From Tribonema minus (lineage: Eukaryota > Sar > Xanthophyceae > Tribonematales > Tribonemataceae): a stretch of 64,000 bases of DNA. Made by a program: the position numbers and the translations under genes. The notes beneath the pieces are model-generated. The model saw only the letters and a list, made by a program, of their open reading frames with translations. It made no database searches and was not told where the DNA came from. Below, one piece after another: positions 1-11,177 of this stretch; the stretch's first letter is position 1; each line of letters begins with the position of its first letter. The DNA lies in NCBI GenBank assembly GCA_017506865.1, contig JAFCMP010000013.1, positions 124,001 to 188,000 on the forward strand. Direction: 5' to 3'.

Positions 1-1022
1 ACAATGTGAGAGCTGCATTGCAGCTGCTGGGGCGATGGTCTCTTGTGTGCTTGGAGCACGAGGACATCATGATGCCTGAGGTGTGGGACGAAATCGAGTG
101 AGCAGACAGCTGCTGAACAAGGCTGCACACACCTGTCAGTGACTGGGGTCTTACAGTCGTTGGCATTTACGGCATATACGTCATAGCCGGCGCGCTTACC
201 ATCATGATGGTCAGGGCTGGAGGACTAGAGTATCCAACACAATGTTTAGGGAAGCGGCTTCAGCGGTATATGTGACGTGGAAGCTGAGCACTCACTTGGC
301 AGAATTTCCAATTGATGATAACACTCTGATACAGTATCATATGCTTCATACTTCAAAGTAACAAATGTGTGAGTGTATTGTCACATGCGTGCGAGGGTTT
401 GCATGTGCGCCCAGTGTCAAGGTGAAGCTCTGAATATCTACATGCTGCAGTGAAATGGGATGCAGCACCGTGAAGAATGCGACGAGCGCGCAGCAATTCG
501 CATGCCACAGTGACAGTGTGCAGGTGTGTGACGGCACCAGTGATCAAACAGCAGACGCCGCTGCGCAAAGCAGAACTGCAGCAGTCCAGACTCAAGTATC
601 CGGGTGCGCGGTGGGTACACATATATACCTAGGGATGCTGCACTCATCGGCAGCACCAACAGCAGCAAGTACTGATATAAAGGTATACCAAGGTACGCCA
701 GACAGCACTGGCAAGCGCATGCCGCGCAAGGAGGGACGCCTAGGCATATTCATACAACAGCATTACTGTAACAGCAGACAGCGCAAGGCGTTGCATCTCG
801 ATCATCATGATGTGGCATTGGAAAATTTTATTTACTGGTGCAAAGCAAACCGAAGTAGACACTATGCCCCGGCCACCTATGGAAACCGTTCGGTCACACT
901 AGCCAGCAGAGTGATGTTAATGCTGAGCGCTGCCTCAACTCAAGGACGCCTGCGCGTCATGTTCCCTTCGACAACAGAGCAACGCGTGCCGTAACGCACT
1001 CAGGCCTCAGAACAATTTCGAG
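1..1022. other. no supported gene
   Basis: I see no recognisable gene. An open frame at 455-994 (+) would give 179 residues, but it has no family resemblance, no splice context and a composition like the surrounding non-coding DNA. The stretch may be the 3' flank of the ankyrin gene to its right, which is transcribed leftward. Confidence 0.4.
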
Positions 1023-2179
1023 CTATGCCGCACTATGTCGTCCTACTGCACGTTGCAGCCGCAAGTACGCAGACCTGGAGGCGGCGTCGCAAGGGCAGCC
1101 GTTGGCGAGCGCCCATTCAACCGCTGCAAGCCTCTTGCGCATCAACTCAGAGCAATCATGCGGGGGTCTGCTTGCCTCGGTTATCAAACAACTGTGCCAA
1201 GGGCAACCCATGCTGCGGGCCCACTCCAACATCTCCACATTGCCGCATCTAGCCGCAGACCGACATACAGCAGGATGCAAGGGGCAGCCGTTTTGGTGGA
1301 GCCACTGCAGTGTTGCCAGCTGGTCACCTTCTGCTGCGGCTGCACACGCATACTCTGTGTCGGAACTCCAATCATGACTGATACTGCGGAGCCACACAAT
1401 TACATGGAGATGGCCGTGCTCGGCTGCTGCGTCAATGCTATATGGCAAATCGACAGGGCAATTGTTAGCGTGAGCCCACTGCAGCACCTCGAGGTGACCC
1501 CCTCTTGCCGCTTCTGCGAAGGTCTCGCCAATGTAAGAATAGTCGGCGCGGTCCCAGGGACAACCCTTTGCGCGTGCAAACTGCAGTACGCTCAGGCCGC
1601 CGCTGGCTGCGTAAAAGCACATATCAATGGACCAGGTGCACGGGTACCCTGCCGCAAACAGATACTCAAGAACCTCAAGATGGCCCCCTTCTGCTGCCTC
1701 GCAGCAAGCGCTCTCGTCCCAGGGGCAGCCCTCGGCGTGCAGCCACTGCACCACTGCCAAGTCCCCCCGCCTCGCTGCAGCTGCGCAAGTAGATGCATCC
1801 CAGGGACAATTGATCGTGCGAAGCCATTGCAGCACGTGCAGGTGACCGCCCTCTGCGGCTGCGGCGCAAACTTGAAGTTTCGTCTGCACACGAGCTCTCC
1901 AAGGAGAGGCGTTCGCCCAGTGCTGCAGCACCTCCAGGCTGCCGCAAGCGGCGGCGCATTTGAGCAGGTCACGCACGCAGCACCCGTTCGTAGCTGCCCA
2001 CTGTGCTAGAGGCACAGAGCCAACCATGGCTGGCACAGCTGTGAACTTGTGCACACGTTGCTGCTGCTGCTGCTGCTGCTGCAAGGTGCTCGTATACAGA
2101 GCGCGCCATGCGCAGCTGACGCTCGCGAGCTGCAGGTAGTGTCCCGACGGCATGACCTGGAGGACCTTGGACCACACAT
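1023..2179 (-). CDS. ankyrin-repeat protein with F-box-like N-terminus (5' exon not found)
   Basis: An open frame of about 385 residues carries some eight to ten degenerate ankyrin repeats of the type A-A-x-G-H-L-x-V-L-Q-W-L/A-x-x-x-x-C-P-W-D. This variant is common in large ankyrin families of algae, oomycetes and giant viruses. The first 30 residues (VWSKVLQVMP...SCAWRALY) look like the end of an F-box helix pair, which would suggest substrate recruitment to an SCF ubiquitin ligase; that is inference. A run of eight Gln follows. The frame has no ATG at its 5' end, but a good acceptor (tttgccctctcgcag) ends at 2180, so an upstream exon probably holds the start. Partner and function are unknown. 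Confidence 0.7.
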
Positions 2180-3476
2180 CTGCGAGAGGGCAAAGCCAAA
2201 GGAGATAGAAGCAACGTCACTAAAGAAGAGAGGATCACAGCACATATTACACGCTGACAACATGGCCTTCACAAGAAAGGTGCTTTGTACAGCTGGACTC
2301 AAACTGCCAGAAAATTGTTGCGAGAATTTTGTTCAGTGCAGAAGCCTTAACAACACAGCCATTGTATTTCTTGTGCAGTGGATGGTTCAAAAAAGGTCAC
2401 GTGCACCCCTTTCTCTGCGCTTGAAGGTTTCAACGGCAGAACATGTGCCGTTTACAAGGCCTGCAGAAGGCTACTTGCAGTGAGCTGAACATAGCCCCCA
2501 TAACCTCAGGCTTTTTGTTGTGATGCTGTTACTGTAGTGTGTGTTCTCAAGAAGAATGGGGGCAGAATGCAGGCACACCTTGCGAATTGTCAAGTTGATA
2601 CACCATAGTAAGTACGCTGCACCCGCACGCAAGCGCAAATGCTTCAAGTGCTGTTGTCTTGACCACATTTATGGGTGCGGCGAGGCGCAGTCCTCCAGCG
2701 TTGAGTGGCCACTGGTGCCAACACCTACATTCCGCCTCTAAGATACTTGGCCTATGCGGTGGATGACTGTGCACCGAGAATGCTTACACCCACCTCAAGG
2801 GCTTGTTGTGCATGCGCTTCACGACATGAAACTTACTATTGGCGCCCAATTACAACTGTTATGGTAGAAGCATGGCGTCAACGTGTCGAAACACGAAATC
2901 GAGCGGGCGCGGGGGCTACGAAAGCAGTGTGTGAGAGTTGTGTCATGTCCTAAGCCGAGAGCTGAGGGTGTTACTGAGAAACATGTACTTTTAAAAATGT
3001 CTGCAATTATCAGGATCATAACGATGTGTGTCTGACGCAGCATTGAAGGTCAGCAAGAGAACTTCTTGCTTGCCTTGTTGTGCTGTGCTCGCCTTGGCGT
3101 CACAGGCGGCAGCTAAGGACGCCCTATTGCTCTTTCGAGCTGACGCAGTGATTTTCGCCTTCTTCCGAGCCACCACGGTACAGCCGCCTTCAATTTGGCT
3201 CTTACAAACCACTGGTTCCCCTTCGCGAACGTTTCCGTCGTCAACTTCAAACGCCGTAACTTCAAAGCCGTTAAAAAGCCGTTGATGATGACGACAGACG
3301 ACAGTACAGTAGCTACGTAGGTGCGTCCCCTCCTGTGAAGTGGGCAAACAATAGAAGGCGCTACAGGTTCGACTGCCCAGCGGGACCGCTGAACAGCACA
3401 CGAGGCAGCAGCAGCGCAGCCTGCAGCCTACACCGCAACCGCTTGTCCTTCAGGAGGCCGAGTTCACAGCGCTAGC
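2180..3476. other. intergenic or upstream-intron region
   Basis: The 5' part of the ankyrin gene should lie here on the minus strand, but I could not identify the exon. A minus frame at 2991-3401 has a Lys/Ala-rich stretch (ARKKAKITASARKSNRAS) that could be an exon; I found no convincing splice sites or homology. Nothing else stands out. Confidence 0.3.
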
Positions 3477-4683
3477 ATGAATGATTCCTGTCTAGCAGTG
3501 GTCTCGTGCATGTCAGCGCACCCGCACAGCATCACAGTCGCACGATGGGGGGCTCGTGCTATGTGTCAGATGCTGGACAAACCTCAGCTTGTCGGCTTGA
3601 CGGGTTTGAGCGAGTGTCAGCTCAACTTCCGCGAAGCAGGAGCTTGCAGCGTTGTGGTGGCAGCCATGCAGCGCAATGCTATTGACGCGGACGTGTCCTG
3701 GCATGGCGTGAAGGTGGTTGCGTGCCTAGCCCAGGCGGATGCTGCAAACTGCGCAGCTCTTGGAGCGGCGGGGCTTGCCGAGCTGTTGGAAGAGTGCTGC
3801 GCGATTTCACCCAAGACACGCAGGCTCAGCACTTGGCGGCGCTCTCCATTACAAGGCTGGCCCAATGCTGTGATAAACATGCTGGTCTGGTAGCTGCAGG
3901 CGCTTGCGAGGGGCTTGTCAGAATGCTGGAGGCCAGTGTGCAGAACAAGCAGCTCGTGCTTGCTGCACTGGTGGCAGTGAAAGCGTCAAGCAATGCATGT
4001 GCAGCTCAACTTTGCGCAGCTGGAGCGTGCAAAGCAGCTCTTCGAGTGTTGTACACCAGCGCAGACGATATCAACATGCAAGATACTGTCATTTTGGCGC
4101 TGACAGGTCTTGCACAGGCTAAAGTCAACAGCGAGTGGCTCGGCACAGCAGGAGCCTGCAGTGCTGTCATGGGCAAGGCTGTGGGAGGTGGGTGTCCGCG
4201 AGCTGCTCACAACAGGTCTCGAGAGCAGCTGGAAGCAGATGCCATTACCTGTCGGCATGGCGCTGATCACAGTGGGGGCGCTGTCATGCACTCTATCAAA
4301 TGGGGCTGCCATATCTGGTGACCTGTGCGCTACGGTACTGGCGGTCATGAGTGGACATACGGAGGACGCATGCGTGCAGTCAGCGGGAGTGCACACAATT
4401 TGGCTGCTAGCAAGCGATGACGCCACGCGCCACGCGCTTGCAGCTGCGCAGTGGCGGCGTGCTGCAAGTGCTGGCCGAGGCAATGCTCGCACATCCAGAC
4501 AACTCGGAGATTCAGGAGCGCGCTACAGCCGCATCACGGCGCATCCGCTACAACACTGCGCGCCTCATCCTGTGGGCCATCCAGCAAATGTGCCGCGAGC
4601 TGCCGCGACGTGCGGTGTCATATGGCAGCAGGCTACTTCAACTTGGCTGTGGACTGCGGCACGAAGCGCGTGACCCCGCATGA
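3477..4683 (+). pseudogene. armadillo-repeat protein pseudogene
   Basis: Translation starts MNDSCLAVVSCMSAHPHS and then follows the paralogue at 9.0-10.3 kb through about six armadillo-type repeats (E-A-G-A-C-x-A-V-V-A-A-M pattern). The reading frame changes three times, near 3775, near 4180 and near 4435. At the second change about 35 residues present in the paralogue are missing. The C-terminal part (LAEAMLAHPDNSEIQERA) is recognisable in the last frame. No splice motifs explain the frame changes, so I call a host pseudogene. Armadillo repeats form a superhelical protein-binding scaffold; the specific role is unknown. Base-calling errors could explain single shifts but not the missing segment. 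Confidence 0.65.
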
Positions 4684-6054
4684 GTGGAGTCGTGAGTAGA
4701 GACGCACAGAGAAGACGCATCTAATCTACGCAACAGCATACAAGCTCAAGTGAGGCGCTGGTCATGAGTTTCAGTAGGCGTACACGTGTTCGGCATTTGC
4801 ACAGAGACAGTATACTGCTGGCATGCACTGCTTTCATAATATCGATGCCGGTGGTCAATGCACTGCATGCTGATGTGGTGTTTCAAAATTTTCGTTGTTT
4901 TTGTTTACGCAATGCTTGCTGCGCTCCTGTGCTTATGAAATTGTGTGGCCTGTGAGGTTTGATTACATGTGCATGCGCAGTGGCAATAAATTGTGCAACA
5001 CACTTGGTGGATGCCATATGATTTGTGCTTCAACTTGAATCATGCAGTGGCAAGCATGTTCTAAGCATGCGTCAATACCTCTTTGTCCGCATATGTGGCA
5101 CAGTGCTTTTGGCCTGTTACAGCACAGGTACGTATTTGATCATCATGCAGGGCACTACAGTACTTCGCAATGAGGCTGAGTGCATCTTCCGCTGTTCACA
5201 CAATCACATTGCGTCAAGCATGACTTGAGATGTAACGTCAGGCTGTGTGGCCTTTGCGTGCGCTCACATGCTTGTGAAAAATGTGCTTTGTTGGCTGTTG
5301 CAGCCTGAGCCGAGCACACATGTGCATCAAGCACCACGAAAGTCGATTCTGCACACACATCGCACGACATAGTACCTAACATACAAGGCTTTGTGCGCAG
5401 GCCACACGGTCACATTGGCACGCACAACGAGAGCCAAGTCGCATTGTGTGCTGAGACGTGTCACCTAGCTGAGGCGTGTCACCAGGCTGAGCCCTGTCGC
5501 CGTGTAACTGTAAGTGAGGCCATGTCGCCTTCAGCCAAGCTGCGTCATCTGGCTGTTTTTGATGAATTATGTAGTGGATCCTTACATAGTGCTTTGATGT
5601 CCACATACCGCACAGAATGGTGCAGCCAAAAGACAACGTGCCCTTGCACACGCACTTCATGACAAGGACTTTTTCACATGTCAAGTGGGGCATGCGCGTT
5701 AAAACAGAGAGCCTCCAGTAGAGCAAAGAGTTGCTTCACTGATGGTGCAAGAGAAGCATGCGTTGCTTCGAGTCCGTCCCAGCACCAGCGCTGCGAACAT
5801 CCATGGTCAGATATCCAACACTTGGGTGATTTGCAGAGCTTTGGACATCACAGCGACCGGTCAGGTGTGAGGCCGCATAATGCCCACAAAAGCCATCAAC
5901 TGCTGAAGCAGCATCTAGTCAACGCAGCTTTCAACACAGCAAACTTTGAAGGTACCATGCAAGGTGCGCAAAAATTGTTCTTCTATATAAATATTACAGC
6001 ACACCATTTCTGAATCACTTGGCACGGTCTTGCAGAAAGGCAGCCCCTCCCCTC
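4684..6054. other. no gene seen
   Basis: This is the region between the armadillo pseudogene and the end of the methyltransferase gene. Between about 5440 and 5560 there are loosely repeated gtgtcacc-ggctgag units. I see no supported coding region or RNA gene. Confidence 0.4.
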
Positions 6055-8216
6055 TTATCCCCCATTTTTGCCTTTTTTTGTTCCCTTTCGTGCGGATTTG
6101 GGCCCCCTTGTGAGGCTGGTAATCACCCCATGCAGTATGCCCGCCTCCGCCTGTGACATCTGCACTCTGCTGAGCATGCCACGCAGCTGTAAGTACACGC
6201 TCTCGCGATGCTGCGGCACCGGCTGGAATTCATTCTCATCTAGCGCCGTCTCAAGCCGATTACACAGCGCGTCTAAAACCCCTTGCTCCGCCAGCTGTTG
6301 CCCCCCTCGGACAACCATAACCCCCTCGGCACCCCCCTCCCCTCCCCCTTCACCACTCCCCTTGCTCGCTGCGTGCGCTTGCCACCACTCGTAGGAGAAC
6401 AGATTAACTGCCTGCGACAGGTTGAGGCTGGAGAATGCCTCAAAGGTGGGGATCTGTATGAGCGCTGCTGCGTGGGCCAGGTCAGCATTGCTCAGACCTG
6501 ACGCCTCAGGGCCATACAGCACGCCCGCGCGATCCGAGGGCGCGGCGGCGGCGATGGCAGCTGCTGCGCTGCGCGGCGTAGTGACGACGCTAGTCTGCGC
6601 GCGCAACGCAGAAAGGCGGCAGGAGCGTCAGCGAACGTCGCTGAAGGAGCTTGGGGCATAGTGACAGTACTATGTAGTCATCGAGAGGAAAGCAGTTTTG
6701 CCCAGTGAACAATGACGCTTGCCTGCTGCGCTGCGCGGCGTCGTGACAACACTCTCCGGCGCGTGCAACGCGGAGACAGCAGCAACGCTCAGGGAAAAAG
6801 ACGAAGCTTGGCTGCAGCACTGCGCAGCATAGTGACAGCGCTCGTCTGCGTACGTAATACGGAGGCGCACGGCAGCGGCGCACTGAGACGTTGACAGAGC
6901 GCGCATGCCTTCAGGCATGAGCGTGCAGCCATGCGCCTTTGGACTGCTCCGGGAGGGGTCCAGACAATGTGAACTATATAGGGCGTATGCCCAGCAGCGC
7001 CCAGGGATCAGTGCTCAGCAATGAGGGCGATACCTCTCGACGGTGTTGTGGTGATGCTGATCTGCGGCGCAAGAAAACATCGCTCCACACGGGTGGCAAC
7101 AGCGATGACGGGGGCAGCGCTCTGTGGCACCGCATCAGCACTGGTCTGCACGCACAGTCGCGTGTAGTGGAAACTGTAGCAGCTATGATTGCGCAGACAT
7201 GCGCAGCACAGGGGGCAGCACCGCGCCAAGCAAAGGACGAGGATGCGGGGCAGTGGCGCATGGTCATCATGTGACAACGCGCATCTGCGGGCAGGGACCG
7301 CAGCACCACAAAGCGGCAAGGGGGCAGCCGGCAGTCCCTTGGCAAGCTGTATGCAATGCAGCCCCTTCAATACAGAACACTGGTGACCACTACATACTGT
7401 GCATGACAGATATCGCATCTCGTGGCTAAACGCGTGTTGTCAGGCGAAGGGGAGGTCTTTGGCCGCCCGCCAACCAAGAGTTGTCAGCTGGCGTCATGAG
7501 ACCGCTGTGATGACGTGTACCCGCGCGCACACGTGCAGAGGCAAAGCTGCCGGACACAAACATGGTGGCTGTCAATAGATTCTCTGGAAGTACATTTAAC
7601 TTCAACTTCGATCCGCTGCCACCTGCTTGTGTTGACTTGCGTCCCAGCTCTTAAACTTACGTTTACTAAATTCATTCATCAAGCCTCCTGTCCAAATCAT
7701 CAGTTATCAGCAATTGCACAACCACATCCTTACCATGTCTCTGGCCCTCGCCGTAGTTGCATATACGGAGCTCAAATCTGCAACAGCTTTAGCCACCGAG
7801 GCAAAGCGCTGCGCCCCCCGCAGCACCTCCTCCGCGCCAGCTGCTCGCCTCACAGCCGCCTCGTCGAGGGGGTCGCACCTCGGCTCCACCAATCGCAGCT
7901 CAGCTAGACCAAAGTTCAGCATAGCCCTGGCGCAGGCTCCCACATTTTCGCTCAGGGTTGGACGTACCAGGACGATGACCGGAGCAGAGGCGCATTGTTT
8001 TCTGGCTAGACGCACGGCATCGCTTTTCTTCACAGGTGCTGAATGCATGATTGCCTCCGCAGGATTACCGACGGCACCGTACAGCTTGGCGAGGTCGCTG
8101 GAGGCACTGCGTCTTGGTGGCCTTGATGCTGTGTGTAGGACGCGAAGCGATCTTGTACCAGGGAGTGTTACAAGGCTAGCGAAGAGAACAGCCATCTTCA
8201 CCCTTGCAGCTGCCAT
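6055..8216 (-). CDS. trmJ: TrmJ/SpoU-type RNA 2'-O-methyltransferase, probably organellar
   Basis: There are two exons, 8216-7734 and 6594-6055, giving about 340 residues. The donor is ATG|GTAAGG and the acceptor gcgcgcag|ACTAGC; both sit in phase 0 and join RARDM to TSVVTTPRS. SPOUT trefoil-knot motifs are clear. Motif 1 is VIVLVRPTLSENVGACARAM with NFGLAELRLVEP after it, then YATTARARDM. Exon 2 holds GVLYGPEASGLSN and IPTFEAFSSLNLSQAVNLFSYE, the AdoMet-binding loops. The C-terminal helices (RGMLSRVQMSQAEAGILHG) match the TrmJ tail. TrmJ methylates ribose 32 of tRNA. The start could be Met at 8216 or 8195; the leader (MAVLFASLVTLPGTRSLRVL, then Arg-rich) looks like a transit peptide, so plastid or mitochondrial action is inferred. 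Confidence 0.85.
6550..6880 (-). repeat. echo array of the trmJ exon 2 acceptor
   Basis: The working junction (about 6560-6620) is repeated at about 6720-6780 and 6815-6870, with weaker traces to about 7290. Each copy keeps the ctgcgctgcgcggcgtagtgac-like exon start and the flanking Cys/Arg-codon-like intron end. Confidence 0.6.
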
Positions 8217-9046
8217 ACCAGGTGCCAACGAGTGATCAACTTCCACTTCAACTGCTTCTTCAACTTTTTGGGCAGTTGTGAAGGTTTTTAAGTGAACGGG
8301 GGGGGGGCTGAATTGGAAGCAGTGACTGATTTCAGGTGTGAAGGGGTGTCTGACAGTGCAGCATGCGATCCCACTGCGACAAGTCTTTGGGCTGCATTCT
8401 CCTGTGCGCCGCTCCCAGCACCAGGAAGTCAGAGCACTCAAAGATCAAGCAGCATGTGACATGGCTCAGCACGAGGTGACATGCCTCAGCGCGAGCTGTC
8501 ACTGCTCATCAGCTTGAGCGCACGGTGACACTGACACTGCGTGACTCACGATGATTTGCACGGTTCATCGCATGGTGACATGGCTCAGTGCAAGATGATG
8601 CTGCTCGGCGTAGGTAGAACATGCCACCGTTGTTTGCACACATGCAGCAGGTGACATGATGCAGCCTCAAGAGGCACGTTGAGCTTCACCTTGATTTCAA
8701 TGCCACTGCGCATGCAGGCATCCTTGCCTCACAAGCATTTTGAAAGCTGCCACCTGTACAGGCAACAACTAGCCCAAGCAATCGCTGGAAAACACTGCAT
8801 GGAAACAACTGAAGAGTCAGCTTTGATAAATTCATTGCCTGCCGTGTTGCTGTTTGTCACCGGGAGCTTTCCCACCTGCAACTGTCCCCACACTAGCGTT
8901 GACCAAATGTAAACACTCACCGCCAGTGTGTCACGTGCCCCATGTGCACTGCAACGCCCTAGACTACATTGCAGGCGCCCCAATCAATGATTGTGTGTCT
9001 CCCGCCAGCCCTCCGAGAGTCTGTGCGGTGCGCAACGCGACTCTAC
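8217..9046. other. 5' flank of trmJ; degenerate short repeats
   Basis: Between about 8440 and 8600 the motif gtgacatggctcag recurs loosely four or five times. I see no gene. The 3' ends of nothing obvious lie here except the armadillo gene at the right border. Confidence 0.4.
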
Positions 9047-10329
9047 TCACGACTCTACTCCCGCAGCGTCCTGCGTCCGCGCTGCAGCAGGCCGTCGATC
9101 AGCCTGCCGCCGTGCCACACTGCACGCCGCAACAGGCTGGCGCACCAGCGCTGAATGCGCCGCAAGAGGGGGCGCCGGGGCGTCACGGATGAGCACTGCT
9201 GCATCTGCAGCGCACTCCTGTATGTCCGAACTGTGCGGGTGCGCGCGCATCGCATCGGCCAGAGCTTCCAGCGCGTTGCACCCGCGCAGCTGCATGCGCG
9301 CGCCATCGATGCGCGCCAGGGCTTGAATGACGTGGATGCCTGCTTGCTGCACGCCTGCATCCTCCCCGTGTGTATTCATTGCTGCCACTACGGCAGCGCC
9401 GATGTCCCCGAACTTGGCCAGGGCGTTCGGGCAACTGCACAGCAGCTCAGCGACCGTGATGAGGGCGCCCTGGATGTTGAAGGGGCTCTGCTTCCAGGTG
9501 CTCTGCAGGCCTGTTGTGAGCAGCTCGCACGCACCCTGCTCAAGCAACCTCGCCCTGTTGGTGCTTTGGCTCGTGGCCAGGTTCAAAATGAAGGCAAGTC
9601 CGTTGCGCTGTATAAACGGATGTGTCGGGTGGGCTTGCATGGCTGCAATGATGGCCCGGTAGACTCCTGCTGCGCCGAGCTGTTCCCTGTTGGCATCAGT
9701 GACTGCCGCACTTGCTATCGCCGCAAGCCGTTGCATGTGGATATCGTCACTGCCAGACTTCACTCCGCGCAACGCTTTGCGTGCCTCAGCCTCGCCAAGT
9801 TGATGCCGGTGTGCAGCCCTCTCACTGCTTAACAGTAGCACTGTCGCCTCTGCGCGTGCAAGCTGTCGCGCCCTACGTCGGCCTGAAGCACACTGACGAG
9901 CCCCTCGCAAACGCCTGAAGCCAGTAGGCCTGCCTGGTTTGATGAATATTGTGCCAGCAGTATAATGGAGTCTGCTGCAAGCTGAAGTGTCTCTGCGTCC
10001 CTGAAATGGTGCAGCACTGCCGCAGCTGCTTGGCACGCTCCCGCCTCTCCCAGTGCTGAGCAGTTCGCCTCATCGGCATAAGCAAGGTGCCGAATCACTT
10101 GCACGCCATGCCGAGCCTTACTAGCGTCGACAACGTTAAGCTGCATGACTGCCACTACCGCGTCACAAACTCCTGCCTCCCGGAGCTTGAGCTGGCGCTC
10201 CGCCATCGCTTCTTTGACGAATTGAGCTTCCAACAACTCTAGCACAGCGCGTAGGCCCCATCGTGCGACTGTGACGCTGTGCGGATGCGCAAGCATGCAT
10301 GACACCGTCGCCAGGCAGGGGTCGTTCAT
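9047..10329 (-). CDS. armadillo-repeat protein (one apparent frameshift)
   Basis: The protein begins MNDPCLATVSCMLAHPHS at 10329 and runs through seven or so armadillo-like repeats (GEAGACQAAAAVL, LGAAGVYRAIIAAMQAHP, LEQGACELLTTGLQSTW, FGDIGAAVVAAMNTHGEDAG). Total length would be about 425 residues. Near 9870, after GLVSVLQADVG, the frame shifts by one base and then stays open to 9047. The paralogue at 3.5-4.7 kb shows what is expected across this point, so the shift is a mutation or sequence error rather than a missed intron. Role unknown; armadillo repeats bind proteins. It is the better kept member of an inverted pair. Confidence 0.6.
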
Positions 10330-11177
10330 GCTCGAGTAGGCTGTGCTTCACACAGTAACTCGAACCTTCCCTTTCAAACTGAGAGAAGGCAGGCTGCTAA
10401 TTCCTCAACAATTTAAAAAATCAAACCTCGACCAAGTCAGTTCAGCTGCTGCCGCCTCTGGCTCGCTCACTACCCCTTTTTGAGGTCATGATGTGCAAGA
10501 GCATTGCATCATCCTTGCTACAGTCACCTGCTCTAGACCCTTTCTCCTGCTTACATGTATGCCTGAATTATGCTCAAAGTGAAGCCAGGGGTCATTAGCC
10601 TTGCAGTCATGAACAAAGGCAAAGCAGAGTGAAACTGCGACAGTGCACCAGTGAGACCACAAGCATGCTGGATCAAAAATCAGGTTCATCTAGATTTGCA
10701 GACAGAAACATGCAGCGGCCAATACTAAGTGCGCGTCAAAACAGCTGCCGCTCCAGAGTCACCACCAGCGGTCACCTTCAAGGCAAACCGGGCTGGGATA
10801 GCCCCAGAGGCACTGTCCAAACAACACACAACGGGAAGTTGCGGCGGCTGCACAGAAAAACTGTACTGAACGCGGAGAGAGGTGAGGCTGGTGCTGCGCA
10901 AACGCCGCCGAAAGCGGGCCGACTGACCCTGCAGCAGCCGCCGCACGTTGACACGTGGTCATTCTGCAGTGACAGTTCCAAATTGAGAAACCGCCCGCAT
11001 ACAAAACACGCGCGCGCGTGCGCCGCCGTTGCCGCTGCGCCAGCGAGCCCATTCCTCAGCACACCAAACACCTCGAACGTTGAAGGCTGCGGTCTTGATT
11101 GTGGCGTACAGTACAGAGTGAGGCTGGAGTTGTTTTGTGTTGTTTTGTGTTGATGAGGTGGGTAGGTAGGTATGCAC
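10330..11177. other. no gene seen
   Basis: This lies between the armadillo gene start and the CHCHD2-like stop codon, both on the minus strand, so it holds the armadillo promoter and the CHCHD2-like 3' flank. Several frames are open on both strands but none has a recognisable product. Confidence 0.4.

Noticed and set aside
455-994. A 179-codon plus-strand frame
   Set aside because: No family resemblance, no splice context and no coding-like bias.
2991-3401. A Lys/Ala-rich minus-strand frame
   Set aside because: Could be an exon, but I found no convincing splice sites or homology.
9047-9890. An intron explaining the armadillo frame change
   Set aside because: The only GT...AG pair there would be under 20 nt, too short to splice.
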